This document shows positions 23,101 to 35,100 of a stretch of DNA of 64,000 bases, in pieces (positions within the stretch are counted from its first letter, which is position 1; every line of letters starts with the position of its first letter). The notes under the pieces were generated by a model. The model made no database searches and had not been told where the DNA came from. It saw only the letters and a program-made list of their open reading frames with translations. The position numbers and the translations under genes are program-made. The DNA is from Canna indica (Eukaryota > Streptophyta > Magnoliopsida > Zingiberales > Cannaceae). The stretch spans positions 13,530,501-13,594,500 of the forward strand of contig CP136891.1 in NCBI GenBank assembly GCA_034359265.1. The letters are read 5' to 3'.

Positions 23101-26100
23101 CATTAGTTTTAGATTTTGGGTTCTTTTGTGTGGTACTTTATCTCATCTTTTCTTGCAATAATATATTGTTAGGACTTGGAACCACCCCATTGCATTTATG
23201 TATCATGTTTCTCTAACACTGAAGAAATATCTTGTTGAGCGAAAATGTTTATCAATATGTGCCCAAAACATAAATGTAGGATATTAAAAGTGCTTGTTTG
23301 CTTGTTAGCTGTATATATATGACGTATAAATACTGGTAAACTATTTGTATTTATTTTATTTGATTGTTACCTAGACTTCTGGTTCCTGAAAAAACATTTG
23401 TAGTTGTCTTGAAATTTTGAGTTGTAAGAAATGGTTAAGTAAAAAAAAAGTTTGCTCTGTGTGTAGTTATCATACTTGAGATTATACAAGTTGTGATTTT
23501 GATGAAAAAAACAGATACGAAATTTGGATCAAGTTACTTTTAGTTTCTTTTTATTGTTAATGGCATATTTTAGTTGTAGTTCAAAATCATGATCATGTCA
23601 CTCTGCTTATACTATATTCGAGGGACCCATTATTGATGTTGATGTTAGTTGTCTACAGGTCCAGGAGAAAAAAGTCAAAAAGATTTCTGAGGCAAGTCTG
23701 GATGCTTCAAAAGCTGATCAAAATGGCAGCATTTCTAGCTCTACCATGACCAGTTCTACTTGCTATCTTTCGAATGGTGGATGTTCTGAAGGGCCTTGCA
23801 ATCACTTGAACAATGACTTGTCCTTTCAACCTGGAGGATTACCATTATTACATTTTCCTGTGGTAGTTGGTGCTTAAACCAACCTATTACATATGCAAAA
23901 TATGATTTACAGTATATATGCATGAATGATGAGAAGTCATTTAAAAGAAGTACCCATTATCAAACAATTTGACTAGTTGCTAACTTTGGTTTCCTATGGC
24001 TTTCAGGGACATTTCAGTTCTATATTCTTTTGCATATTTTCCAACGTTTTCTGCACCAATTGCTTCCTACTTTTGACTTTTTTTCATTCATTTCTGTCAT
24101 GTTATTATAAGGAATGCAATTTCGCTGTTATGTCAGCTCAAGTAATAATGGTTCCTTCATATTTTTATTTAATAGGCGACCAGCCAAGAGACATCTCCGA
24201 CTTCTAGATGTCGCAGGATATATGCCCATGCTCATGATTACCACATAAATTCCATTTCAACTAACAGGTGAATTATTTTCCTGTATTCCAGTGTCATAGT
24301 TGTTCAATTGCTTCACCTCCTAAAATACACTTTGATACTTATGATGTATCCTTTTATATCATGGACAAGTTTCTATGATTTATTTCTGGTTGAATAAGTG
24401 GATTTAGTGGTGTTTATTTTGTCTCAAAGTATCTCTTTGCCACTTACCTGCCTAATTACAAGAGTCATTGATTATGTAAACCTTTTTGTTATTCCTTGGC
24501 AATGTTTTGAAAATCGTATGCTGGCAGTATGCGGTTAGGCCACTGCATAGCGCATATGTGTTATGCGGGTCAGTTTATATTTAATAAAGTAAAAATATGG
24601 ATAGATAGTTCTTATGAACTTAATAAATAAACATATTTTTAGAGATAAACAACTGTTATATGAAGATTCAATGATTTGTCTTCTTAAGAGTATAAATGCA
24701 TGCATAGATTGATCTCTTTCCTAATAGCTTAAGCTTTCGGTAAAGTTGATCATCCAATCAAATTTAACATGGTATCCTCCTCGCGTTAGTATTTTTTTAA
24801 AAATTACCTCTCACCTTAATTAAGTTGATTCACTTGTTGGGCTTAGCCGGTCTCTTCAAGTTTACCCGCCCCAAGTGAGGGAGAGTGTTAAGAATATAAA
24901 TGCATAAATTGCTCTCTTTCCTAGCAACTTAAGCTTTTGGGAAAGTTGGTCATCCAATCAAATTTAACATATCTATAATCTAATAGCATTCAATTGCAAT
25001 AAGGCATATCAAAATTAATGAAGATATAAACAAGTGAATAACAAAATATAATAAATATTTTGCATTTGGAAATAGAAACTAAACATCAAACACTAACTGC
25101 ATATTCAATGGTATGCATTGGATGCGGTCCATATGTAGTATGCGCCCTACTGCATATTCACACTGCACACACATTATGCGATGCGGTGAAGCTGTGAATA
25201 TCACATGCAGTCACATGCACTGATTTTTAAAACATTGTTCCTTGGCTCCTTGAACAGAAACTAACTTTAGTTTCCTTGGCAAGAGAACTTTAAACTCTTC
25301 TATGAAACTTGGAACTTATATGGTCTGGTTAGAATAGCAGAAACAATGGAACATGAAACTCTCAAGATACAAGAGTAGGGATGAATTTGCTTATACAATC
25401 TAATGCAAAGTTTCTCTTACTTCTTCTAAGAACATTCTGAAGCTTTTAGTTACAATAAATTGACAATTTTGTTTTCTTGGTATTTATATAAGTATTTTAT
25501 ACAATTTGATTAGATTTATTTTATCCACCTTTAATTATGTTGTATCTGCACTTTCTTATTAGTGGCTAGATATGATTGCAGCCTGCTTATGTATTTTGAG
25601 CGTCATTGAAACAAACTGCTGATTATCATTCTTCCACTCAGTGATTGCGAAACATTCATATCAGCAGATGATCTGCGGGTAAACCTCTGGAATTTGGAAA
25701 TCAGCAATCAAAGCTTCAATATTGTTGATGTGAAGCCTGCAAATATGGAGGATCTAACTGGTACTACACTACTACTTTTTGATTTGGAGTTATAGTCAAT
25801 CTTTCAGTTTTAGTGATTTAAAAGAGTGCGTAGTGTTAGGGACCCTCGGGTTGGTCAAGTCCTGTTATGTGTCATGACGGTCCCTAACGTGCATTGTAAA
25901 TATTTGTAATTATTGCATCTTTCGCATTCATGTAAAAACGTTCGCACCACCCACCGCCCTTGCCCGCGACTAGGTAACGACCCTCGTTTGCTAGCCGCGG
26001 TATGGGTCGGTGGGGTGTGCGGACCATGTAATTATGCATTTTAAATCCGCTTGCGCACCGCCCACCGCCCACCGTTCTTGCGCACGACTAGGTAACGCCC

Positions 26101-29100
26101 CTCGTTTCCTAGCCGTTGCATTGCCGGTGGGGGTGTTGGGCCATAGAATATTTTGTCATGCTCCTCGTGCTCCCGGGAACCCCGTGGGTGGCACTTGGGG
26201 GTTAGGCTCCACAACTATATTGCCTGTGGGCATCCACACTCTAGTTCATTCGTACAAGCATTCGCTCAAGCATCCGTTCAAGCATTTGTAAGCATTTTCC
26301 TTACAAACGGCCATTTGGCCCAAACGTTTTTGCGTCCAAGCACACTGAGGTTCGAACGCGGGCGATCCGTTAGCCCGCGACTTTCGAAGATTGGCAAGGC
26401 GATCCTTGCCCAAGGCTTATCCCTTGCGGGAGCAAGGGAGCCGCACGGACAATTTTCCGCCCAAGCAAGTTAGTCTGTGACAGTTGGTATCAGAGCGAGG
26501 CAAGCTCGCAAAGCTTTGGCGCAAGCAACCGACGCAAATCGTCATCAAGCTCGTGCCTTCGTCGTTGGAGACAAACGACGTTGGGGCACTCGACAATCTC
26601 GCAGGAGAGATTTTCTTGAACAAGCATGGCTCGCAAAGGAGTCGGCGAAACGAGCGGCGTCGCCCAAGCGGTGACGATCGTTCCAGAAGAACCGTTGGGG
26701 GAGGACCCAACACAAGCCCAAGCTCAACAAGCTAAGATGAGAACTCGCACCGTCCAACGTCTTGGAGACTTGGAAACAATGGTGGCCGCTCACGACGTAG
26801 CCATAAACGTCCTTGAGAACGACATGGGGCCACAGGTCGGCAAGCTAGTCGACACACAAGAAGTTCTGGAGGCAAGACTAGATGGACTTAAGGACGACAC
26901 TCAAGAAGCGATCAAGCAACTTCAAGGGGAGATTGAAGAATTAAGGGCTACAATCTCATTCCTAGTCCGACAGATCCACTCAGGTGGTGGCAACTCCTAG
27001 CAACGTGAAATGCCACAACACCACGTTAAAGCACCTGAACCAAAGCCTTACAACGGGGCTCGAGATGCCAAAGCGGTGGAGAACTTCCTCTTCGACTTGG
27101 AGCAGTACTTCAAGGTCACCAGGACAACTGATGATGATATGAAAGTGTCCATTGCAACCATGTATCTGTTCGAGGATGCAAAACTTTGGTGGCAGACCAA
27201 ATATGACGAAATTCAGAAGGGTCATGCAAAGATCGACACTTGAGATGATCTCAAGCGAGAACTCAAAGCTCAATTCTTCCCTGAGAATGTGGAATTCATT
27301 GCTCGACGGAAGTTACGACAACTCCATCACCACAATTCAATTCGGGAGTATGTGAAGGAATTCTCAACCATTATGTTGGATATTCCGGACATGGCTGAAA
27401 CCGATCAACTATTCACCTTCCTTGAAGGGCTAAGGCCGTGGGCGCGACAAGAACTCGCAAGGAGGAATGTTAAGTCCTTGTCGGAAGCGAAGATCGCCGC
27501 AGAACGACTCTCTGACTATGGTTTTGAAGAAAATTCCACAAAGGCGGCACCCTACAGGCCAAGATTCCAGAAGCCCGACTTCTACAAGGGCAAAGGCACC
27601 GCAGGCGATACGAGATGGAGGGATCAACCACAAAGGGAACACCCTCAAAAGGGACCTCCTCAAAGGGACTACCCACCGAGGGGGAACCAACAGAGACCTG
27701 GGCCGATTTGCTTCTTGTGCAGAGGACCCCACGTGGTCCGAGAATGCCCTCAATGACAAGCATTGAACACTATCATAGCAGAGTCCGTGGCGGAGAACAT
27801 AGCCAACATCACCGCCAAGAAAGAGAAGGGCAAGTCTCCTGCAGTCGCTGATGCGGAGGACTATTCCAGCGAAGGTGAAGATACAGGGGGGGCCTAACAT
27901 GGGAGCAATGCGTCTCCTCAATGCTCTCAAGACTCAGGTGGGGGAGCAAGGCCCAAAGAAGGGAGCCACCAAAGCGGCACACGAGCTGATGTTCATTGAC
28001 ATCAAGCTCAATGGAAAGAATACCCGAGCGATGGTCGACTCAGGAGCAACTCATAACTTCATCGCCAAAGGTGAAGCAAAGCGACTAGGGCTCAAGCTGG
28101 AGAAGAGTTCGAGTCATGTCAAGGCGGTGAACTCAGAGGCACGAGAAATCAACGACGTCGCATGGGACGTCCCACTGAAGATTGGAGGATGGAAGGGTCA
28201 AGCCAACCTGATGACGATGCCTCTCGACGACTACCAAGTCATTTTGGGGATGAAGTTCCTCAAGTCGGCGAAGGTGGTACCCATGCCCTTCCTTGACACC
28301 TTATGCTTGATGGGGGAGAACAATCCCAGCATCGTTCCCACCGTGTGTTCGACCTCAAGGAGCGGAAATCAACTCCTCTCCGCCCTACAAGTGAAGAAAG
28401 GAGTTCGACGAGGCGAACTCACAATGGTGGCTGCAATGAAGTTGGAGGGATCACTCGATGGAGCGGAACGAGAACCTGCCGCAGTCTCTAGAGTACTCCA
28501 TGAGTTCGAAGACGTGATGCCACCCGAACTACCAAAGGCCTTACCGCCAAAGAGGAGGGTGGATCATCGCATCGAGCTGGAGCCAGGGACTAAGGCCCCA
28601 TACCAACCACCTTACCGTATGACGCCACCAGAGTTGGCAGAATTACGAAAGCAACTAAAGGAACTGCTCGATGGAGGATTGATTCGTAGCTCCAAAGCGC
28701 CATTCGGAGCCCCTGTACTATTCCAGAAGAAGAAGGACGGGAGTCTCCGCCTCTGCGTCGACTACCGAGCTTTGAACAAAGTGACCGTGAAGAACAAGTA
28801 CCCCATTCCGCTCATCATGGACCTATTCGACCAACTTGGCCAAGCGAGATTCTTTTCCAAGTTGGACTTGAGATCGGGTTACTGGCAAGTGCGGATTGCC
28901 GAAGGGGACGAAGGAAAGACCACTTGCGTAACACGCTATGGAGCTTACGAATTCTTGGTGATGCCGTTCGGCCTCACGAATGCTCTAGCTACGTTCAGTA
29001 CCATGATGAATCAGTTGTTCCATGAGCACTTGGACAAATTCGTTGTGGTAAACTTAGACGATATCGTGGTCTACAGCCGAACCTTGGAGGAGCACTTGCA

Positions 29101-32100
29101 ACATTTGAAGATCATTTTCAAGATCCTCCGAGAGAACACTTTGTTCGTGAAACGGGAGAAGTGCTACTTCGCCCAAAAAGAGATCGACTTTCTGGGACAC
29201 CGGGTAGGGGGCGGAAAGATTCGAATGGACAATGTAAAGGTTCGCGCCGTAGTGGAATGGCAGCCACCAACAAAGGTCACTGAACTCAGGTCATTCCTTG
29301 GGTTCGTGAACTACTATCGAAGATTCATTGCTGGATATTCAAGACGAGCAGCTCCATTGACGGACTTGCTCAAGAAGGAAAAGGCATGACATTGGTCCCA
29401 ACCATGTAGGGAAGCTTTTGAAGACCTGAAGCGGGCGGTGATCGAGGAACCTGTTCTCAAGCTCCCCAACTATGGTCAACCCTTTGAAGTTCACACCGAC
29501 GCCTCAGACTACGCCATTGGAGGTGTCCTCATGCAGGAAGGACATCCCGTCGCCTTCAAGAGTCGTAAACTAAATGACACGGAGCGACGATATCCCGCCC
29601 ATGAAAAAGAAATGACGGCAATAGTGCACTGTCTTCGTGTTTGGAGGCACTATTTGCTCGCATCACGCTTTGTTGTGAAGACGGACAACATAGCGCTAAG
29701 TTACTTTCAAACTCAGAAGAATCTCTCGCCAAAGCAAGCTCGATGGCAGGATTTCTTAGCTGAGTTCGACATGACGTTGGAATACAAGCCGGGACGTTCC
29801 AACGTGGTAGCAGACGCCCTGAGCCGCAAGATAAAACGAGTTGCAGCCGTCCGAGGAGAAACTGGGGGTAGCATTAGTCAAGTGCAATCCAACTTCCGTG
29901 GGAAGATAAGCATGGGCTTGCTCAAAGACACCCAAGCGGAGGCGTTGCTCAAGCTGATCAAGGACGGGAAGACAAGAAAGTTTTGGGTCCGAGACGGACT
30001 CATCTTTACCAAAGGAAACCGGCTGTACGTACCTAGGGCAGATGGCCTGCGCAGAGAATTGCTAAAGGAGTGCTACGATACTCTCTGGGCAGGGCACCCT
30101 GGCGTACACCTAACCGCAGCCCTACTAGAGAGGGCGTTCTATTGGCCGAAGATGGTGGACGACGTCGAGGAGTACGTGAAGACTTGCCTGATCTGCCAGC
30201 AAGACAAGATCGAGCGGCAGAAGCCTGCTGGTCTTCTTGAACCCCTGCCTGTTCCAGAGCGACCATGGGAAAGCATCTCCCTCGACTTCATAGCAAGCCT
30301 ACCAAAAGTGGGGGAGTTCGGTTCCATCTTAGTGGTCGTGGATCACTTCTCCAAATATGCCACGTTCATGGCAGCCCCCTCGCACTGCATAGCAAGCGAA
30401 GCCTCAAAGCTCGTGATGCAAAATGTCGTGAAACTTTGGGGCGTGCCAAGGAATGTCATCAGTGATCGAGACCCACGATTCCTCGGCAGATTTTGGACAG
30501 AGGTGTTCAAGTTGTTGGGGTCTCAGCTATACTTCTCCACAAGCTTACACCCTCAAACGGATGGGCAGACGGAGCGCATGAATGCACTACTCGAACAATA
30601 CCTCCGACACTTCGTTGCTGCAAATCAAAGAGACTGGACGAAGCTGCTAGACGTAGCCCAGTTCTCCTACAACCTACAGAGGAGCTCCGCCACCAACAAG
30701 AGTCCCTTCGAGATTTTATTGGGACGACAACCAGACACACCCCACTCACTGGTTCTTGGCTACTCTGGAAGCAGTCCGGCTGCTTATCAAATGGCCAAGG
30801 AGTGGCATCAGAATCAAGAGATCACTCGAGCCTATCTCGAATCAGCGGCGCGTAAAATGAAGAAATGGGCCGACGAAGGGAGGAGACACCGAGAATTTAA
30901 GTTCGGGGATCAAGTATTGATAAGACTCCACCCGGCATCCCTCGCAGTCTTTCGGTGCAAGATACACAAGGGCCTCGTGCGCAAATATGATGGGCCCTTC
31001 TCCATCATCAAAAGGATAGGCTCAGTGGCCTATCGACTCCAACTACCAGCGTGGTGCAAAATACATCCTGTCTTCCATGTGAGCAACCCGAATCCCTACC
31101 ATGTCGACCCACATGACGACGGACGCAACGTTCCAACACGTCCACCTGCAACAACCAAAGCGGTGCAACGTGAAGCAGAAGAGATATTGGCGGACCGCAA
31201 AGTGAAACTCCCGAACGGCAACAAAGAACGGGAGTACCTTGTCAAGTGGAAGGGACTTTCAACTTCTGAAGCTAGCTGGGAGAAGGAGAGCACCTTGCGA
31301 CATGAAGACGACATCATCACCGCATTCAAGAAGGGGTCGACGAGGGCGTCGACTTCGTAAGTGGGGGAGAATGTTAGGGACCCTCGGGTTGGTCAAGTCC
31401 TGTTATGTGTCATGACGGTCCCTAACGTGCATTGTAAATATTTGTAATTATTGCATCTTTCGCATTCATGTAAAAACGTTCGCACCACCCACCGCCCTTG
31501 CCCGCGACTAGGTAACGACCCTCGTTTGCTAGCCGCGGCATGGGTCGGTGGGGTGTGCGGACCATGTAATTATGCATTGTAAATCCGCTCGCGCACCACC
31601 CACCTTTCTTGCGCACAACTAGGTAACGCCCCTCGTTTCCTAGCCATTTCATGGCCGGTGGGGGTGTTGGGCCATAGAATATTTTGTCATGCTCCTCGTG
31701 CTCCCGGGAACCCCGTGGGTGGCACTTGGGGGTTAGGCTCCACAACTATATTGCCTGTGGGCATCCACACTCTAGTTCATTCGTACAAGCATTCGCACAA
31801 GCATCCGTTCAAGCATTTGTAAGCATTTTCCTTACAAACGGCCATTTGGCCCAAACGTTTTTGCGTCCAAGCACACTGAGGTTCGAACGCGGGCGATCCG
31901 TTAGCCCGCGACTTTCGAAGATTGGCAAGGCGATCCTTGCCCAAGGCTTATCCCTTGCGGGAGCAAGGGAGCCGCACAGACAATTTTCCGCCCAAGCAAG
32001 TTAGTCCGTGACAGTAGGGTCATTTTTTTCCTAATGGTACCAAATTATGTATCCTATAAAAAATAATTATTGCATGAGCAGGCTTCTATAAGTTCATAAC

Positions 32101-35100
32101 AATATTTATATATATATAATAAAAGGAGCATATTTTCCCGTACAAAATTTGACATTTCATATTTATCCGACCGAACATATAAATATGTCATAAATTCCAT
32201 TATCATTAGCATTTGTTAAATAAACCTAAGTTTATAAAAACATGATCCTCAAGTAATTAATTATATAAACCATTAAATTCTCATTATAATAATGTATACT
32301 TTTTATTTACTTTTTTCTCCCTCTATCTTGTATTTCACCCATTTTTTTTAAAAAAAATCTAATGATCTTTAAATGTATTCAAACAAATACCTATAAGATA
32401 TTGAAGCAATTGATGATTACATATATCTTAAAATATTTTTCTAATTGATAAAATCACAGTTAATTTACACCCAACTTGCCTGAAGGAAGTGGTAGATGGA
32501 ATCAGTACTTGTGGAGATTAGAAATGAATGTGCATTGATAAAAGAGTGACATCAATATCAATTGAACACCAATATATGGTAGATACAATAAGATTTATGT
32601 GATATTTTGTATTTTCCGAGGATATATGTGCAAATTTTAATGTTTTGCATTGTTATATATGCTAAACCAAAATTTAGAAAGGCAAAGAAAATCAATCACA
32701 TCAGATGGAGTAATATGCAGTTTTGTTTTTTCAAAACTAATTTCACTATGATTATGATTCGTTGTCTTAAAAACAAGATCCTAAGCTTCACATTAAAGTG
32801 TGGCCCCAAATTGCCTTCACTTGGTCTAAGGCCTTAACATTCACTTGATATAACCATATAACCAGAACCCAAAAACCCAACAAAAGGGGGAACCCAACTT
32901 ATTAGTGGTTGGCTTGCTTAAATAAACTTAAAAAGTCCTATCTAATTTCAATGTGAAACAGTCATGTGGGTATTGTTTAATTTATGACCAATTAATTACA
33001 CTAACTGATTGAAGATGTTGTTATTTAGTTTTGTTTTTCATGATCTGCAATATACATATAGTATTTCTTTTTGGTTGATGTTTCAGTAGTTTGATGCATT
33101 ATGCCATAAGTTTAATCTTGTATTTTGTTTTGAATTCTTAACTGACGTTTCAGAGGTGATAACATCTGCGGAGTTTCATCCAGTCCACTGTAACATGCTG
33201 GCATATAGCAGCTCAAAAGGCTCAATCAGGCTTCTTGACTTACGACAGTCAGCACTATGTGATAACCATTCTAAAATGTAACTAGTTCCTTTTTTTCTTA
33301 TCAAGTTGATTGCATGTAACTTATGTAAGGATGAAAATCAAGTATAATTTACCTTTTTAAATATATTTTACCCCTCAAATTTTGGATATCATTTAATATA
33401 GCGGTGAGAGACTACCAACAGGTTTGAGGAACGGGAAGCACCTGCTTCAAGATCTTTTTTCACAGAGATCATTGCTTCAGTTTCAGATATTAGATTTGCA
33501 AGGGATGGAAGACACATACTTAGTCGTGATTATATGACTCTTAAGGTTCCTTTTTTAATTTTTATACCTGGTTTCTTGTATGCTTTGTTTGCCTTAGTTA
33601 TATCACAGTTTATTGCTTGCAAGTGTTCAAGTTATTATCATATATGGAACTTTCTGGCTATGGTTTTTGGTAGCCTGTCATTGTTTCACATCTTGCCTTA
33701 TTTAGTTAATTGAAGAAAAATTCTAACTTCCTGCCTGTAGATTTTCTTTTTTACCAAGAGAGACAATGTGATAAGCATGAGTTGTGAGGTTAAAGACTAA
33801 AAGTATGTGATAGGCACATACTTGGTGCATGTTTGCATACATATATACTTAAATGTTAGTAAAAATGGTACTAAAAGTATTTTATATATGATGTAATATG
33901 GGTCATGATAAATTTGGCAAGGTTTAAAATCTTGTACTCGTACCGACACACGGTATGGTACGGTTTGGTGCAAACAAATCTGTGCCGGCATGTAGTGGAT
34001 TTTTTGGTATTTTTTTATGAAAATGTAAGCTCTAAAACATAATTTTAAATTCTACAAAAATTATTTTATCATTGAAATGATGAAAAAACACACAAAAAAA
34101 CATACCTAATTAGGATGATATTTAAGAAAGTGGAGAAATGAGAGAAATTTGAGAGATCATGACAGAGTATGTGTGAGTGATGGGGTAAATAAGAGGTTTG
34201 AGGGTTTTTATAGCCTCTAAAACCATAAAAAATTGACCTAAACAGCTCAAAGAGCCATTTGGGGCTGGTACAAAACATGCCCAACGGTTCGAAAATTAGC
34301 CGTTGGGCATGTATCGCTTGGTACAGGCTTTGTACCGGGTCGTACCGATTCAGTACACTCGGTATAGGGCATATACCTAGCGCCTGTACAGACCCAATGC
34401 GCTTGGTACAGGGGCACCGACCTAGTACACGGCATGTACTGGGGTAAATACATATCATACCACCTGGTATGTACCAGGGTAAATACATATCATACCACCC
34501 GGTACAGTACAGTCTTGGTTTACCCCTAATCAACCCAATTGAGGATGGGCTCATTTCAACTCTAATTTTTAAATGCTCCCAATATGGTTCCAACAATGAT
34601 CAACTTGGTAGGATATGCTACCTCTCTAATTATTGCCATGAGTTGTGTAAGGGACAAATTGGTTGAAAAGATTTTGCTACATATTTAATCATATTCTTGA
34701 TGAATGTTACTCTTGTTCTTGTCTGGGAACAAATTGTATAATGTTCTCTCAATGATGTATGTAGAAAATTCATAAATTTGTTTTTTTTATTCCTTTGTTT
34801 CTTTTACAAATCTACCACTGCCTCTTATGTAATTCTATTGTTTAACCATCAGCTATGGGACATAAACATGGAGTCAAGTCCTGTTGCAACTTTTCAGGTC
34901 CATGAGTATCTAAGGCCTAAGGTCAGTAAGCTTTTATGTTTGCATGTGCATGTGCATGCATGCTTCTGCAGTTCTGCAAATCTAGATAAACACTTCTTCG
35001 TAAGATAAAATGTATGCAACATGATAACCACATTGCTTTGCAGCTATGTGATCTATATGAGAATGATTCAATTTTTGACAAGTTTGATTGCTGTGTAAGT

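Larger units (their letters stand above)
25834..32013 (+). mobile_element. Ty3/Gypsy chromovirus retrotransposon, 6180 bp, in PP2A B55 intron 7
   Basis: Complete LTR-internal-LTR structure in the same orientation as the host gene. The 5' LTR is 25834-26482 (649 bp) and the 3' LTR is 31372-32013 (642 bp). Primer site TGGTATCAGAGC (initiator-Met tRNA) lies at 26485-26496, polypurine tract GTGGGGGAGAA at 31361-31371. GTAG occurs immediately outside both ends; the fifth base of a target duplication does not match. By eye the LTRs differ by roughly a dozen substitutions plus one 7-bp indel, so the insertion is fairly recent. Gag and pol carry stop codons and a frame change, and a C-terminal chromodomain places it among chromoviruses. 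It is probably non-autonomous now. Confidence 0.95.

Noticed and set aside
26010..26473. Open frames in the LTRs of the Ty3 element, repeated at about 31684-32004
   Set aside because: They occur in both LTR copies because the LTRs are duplicated; they are not genes.
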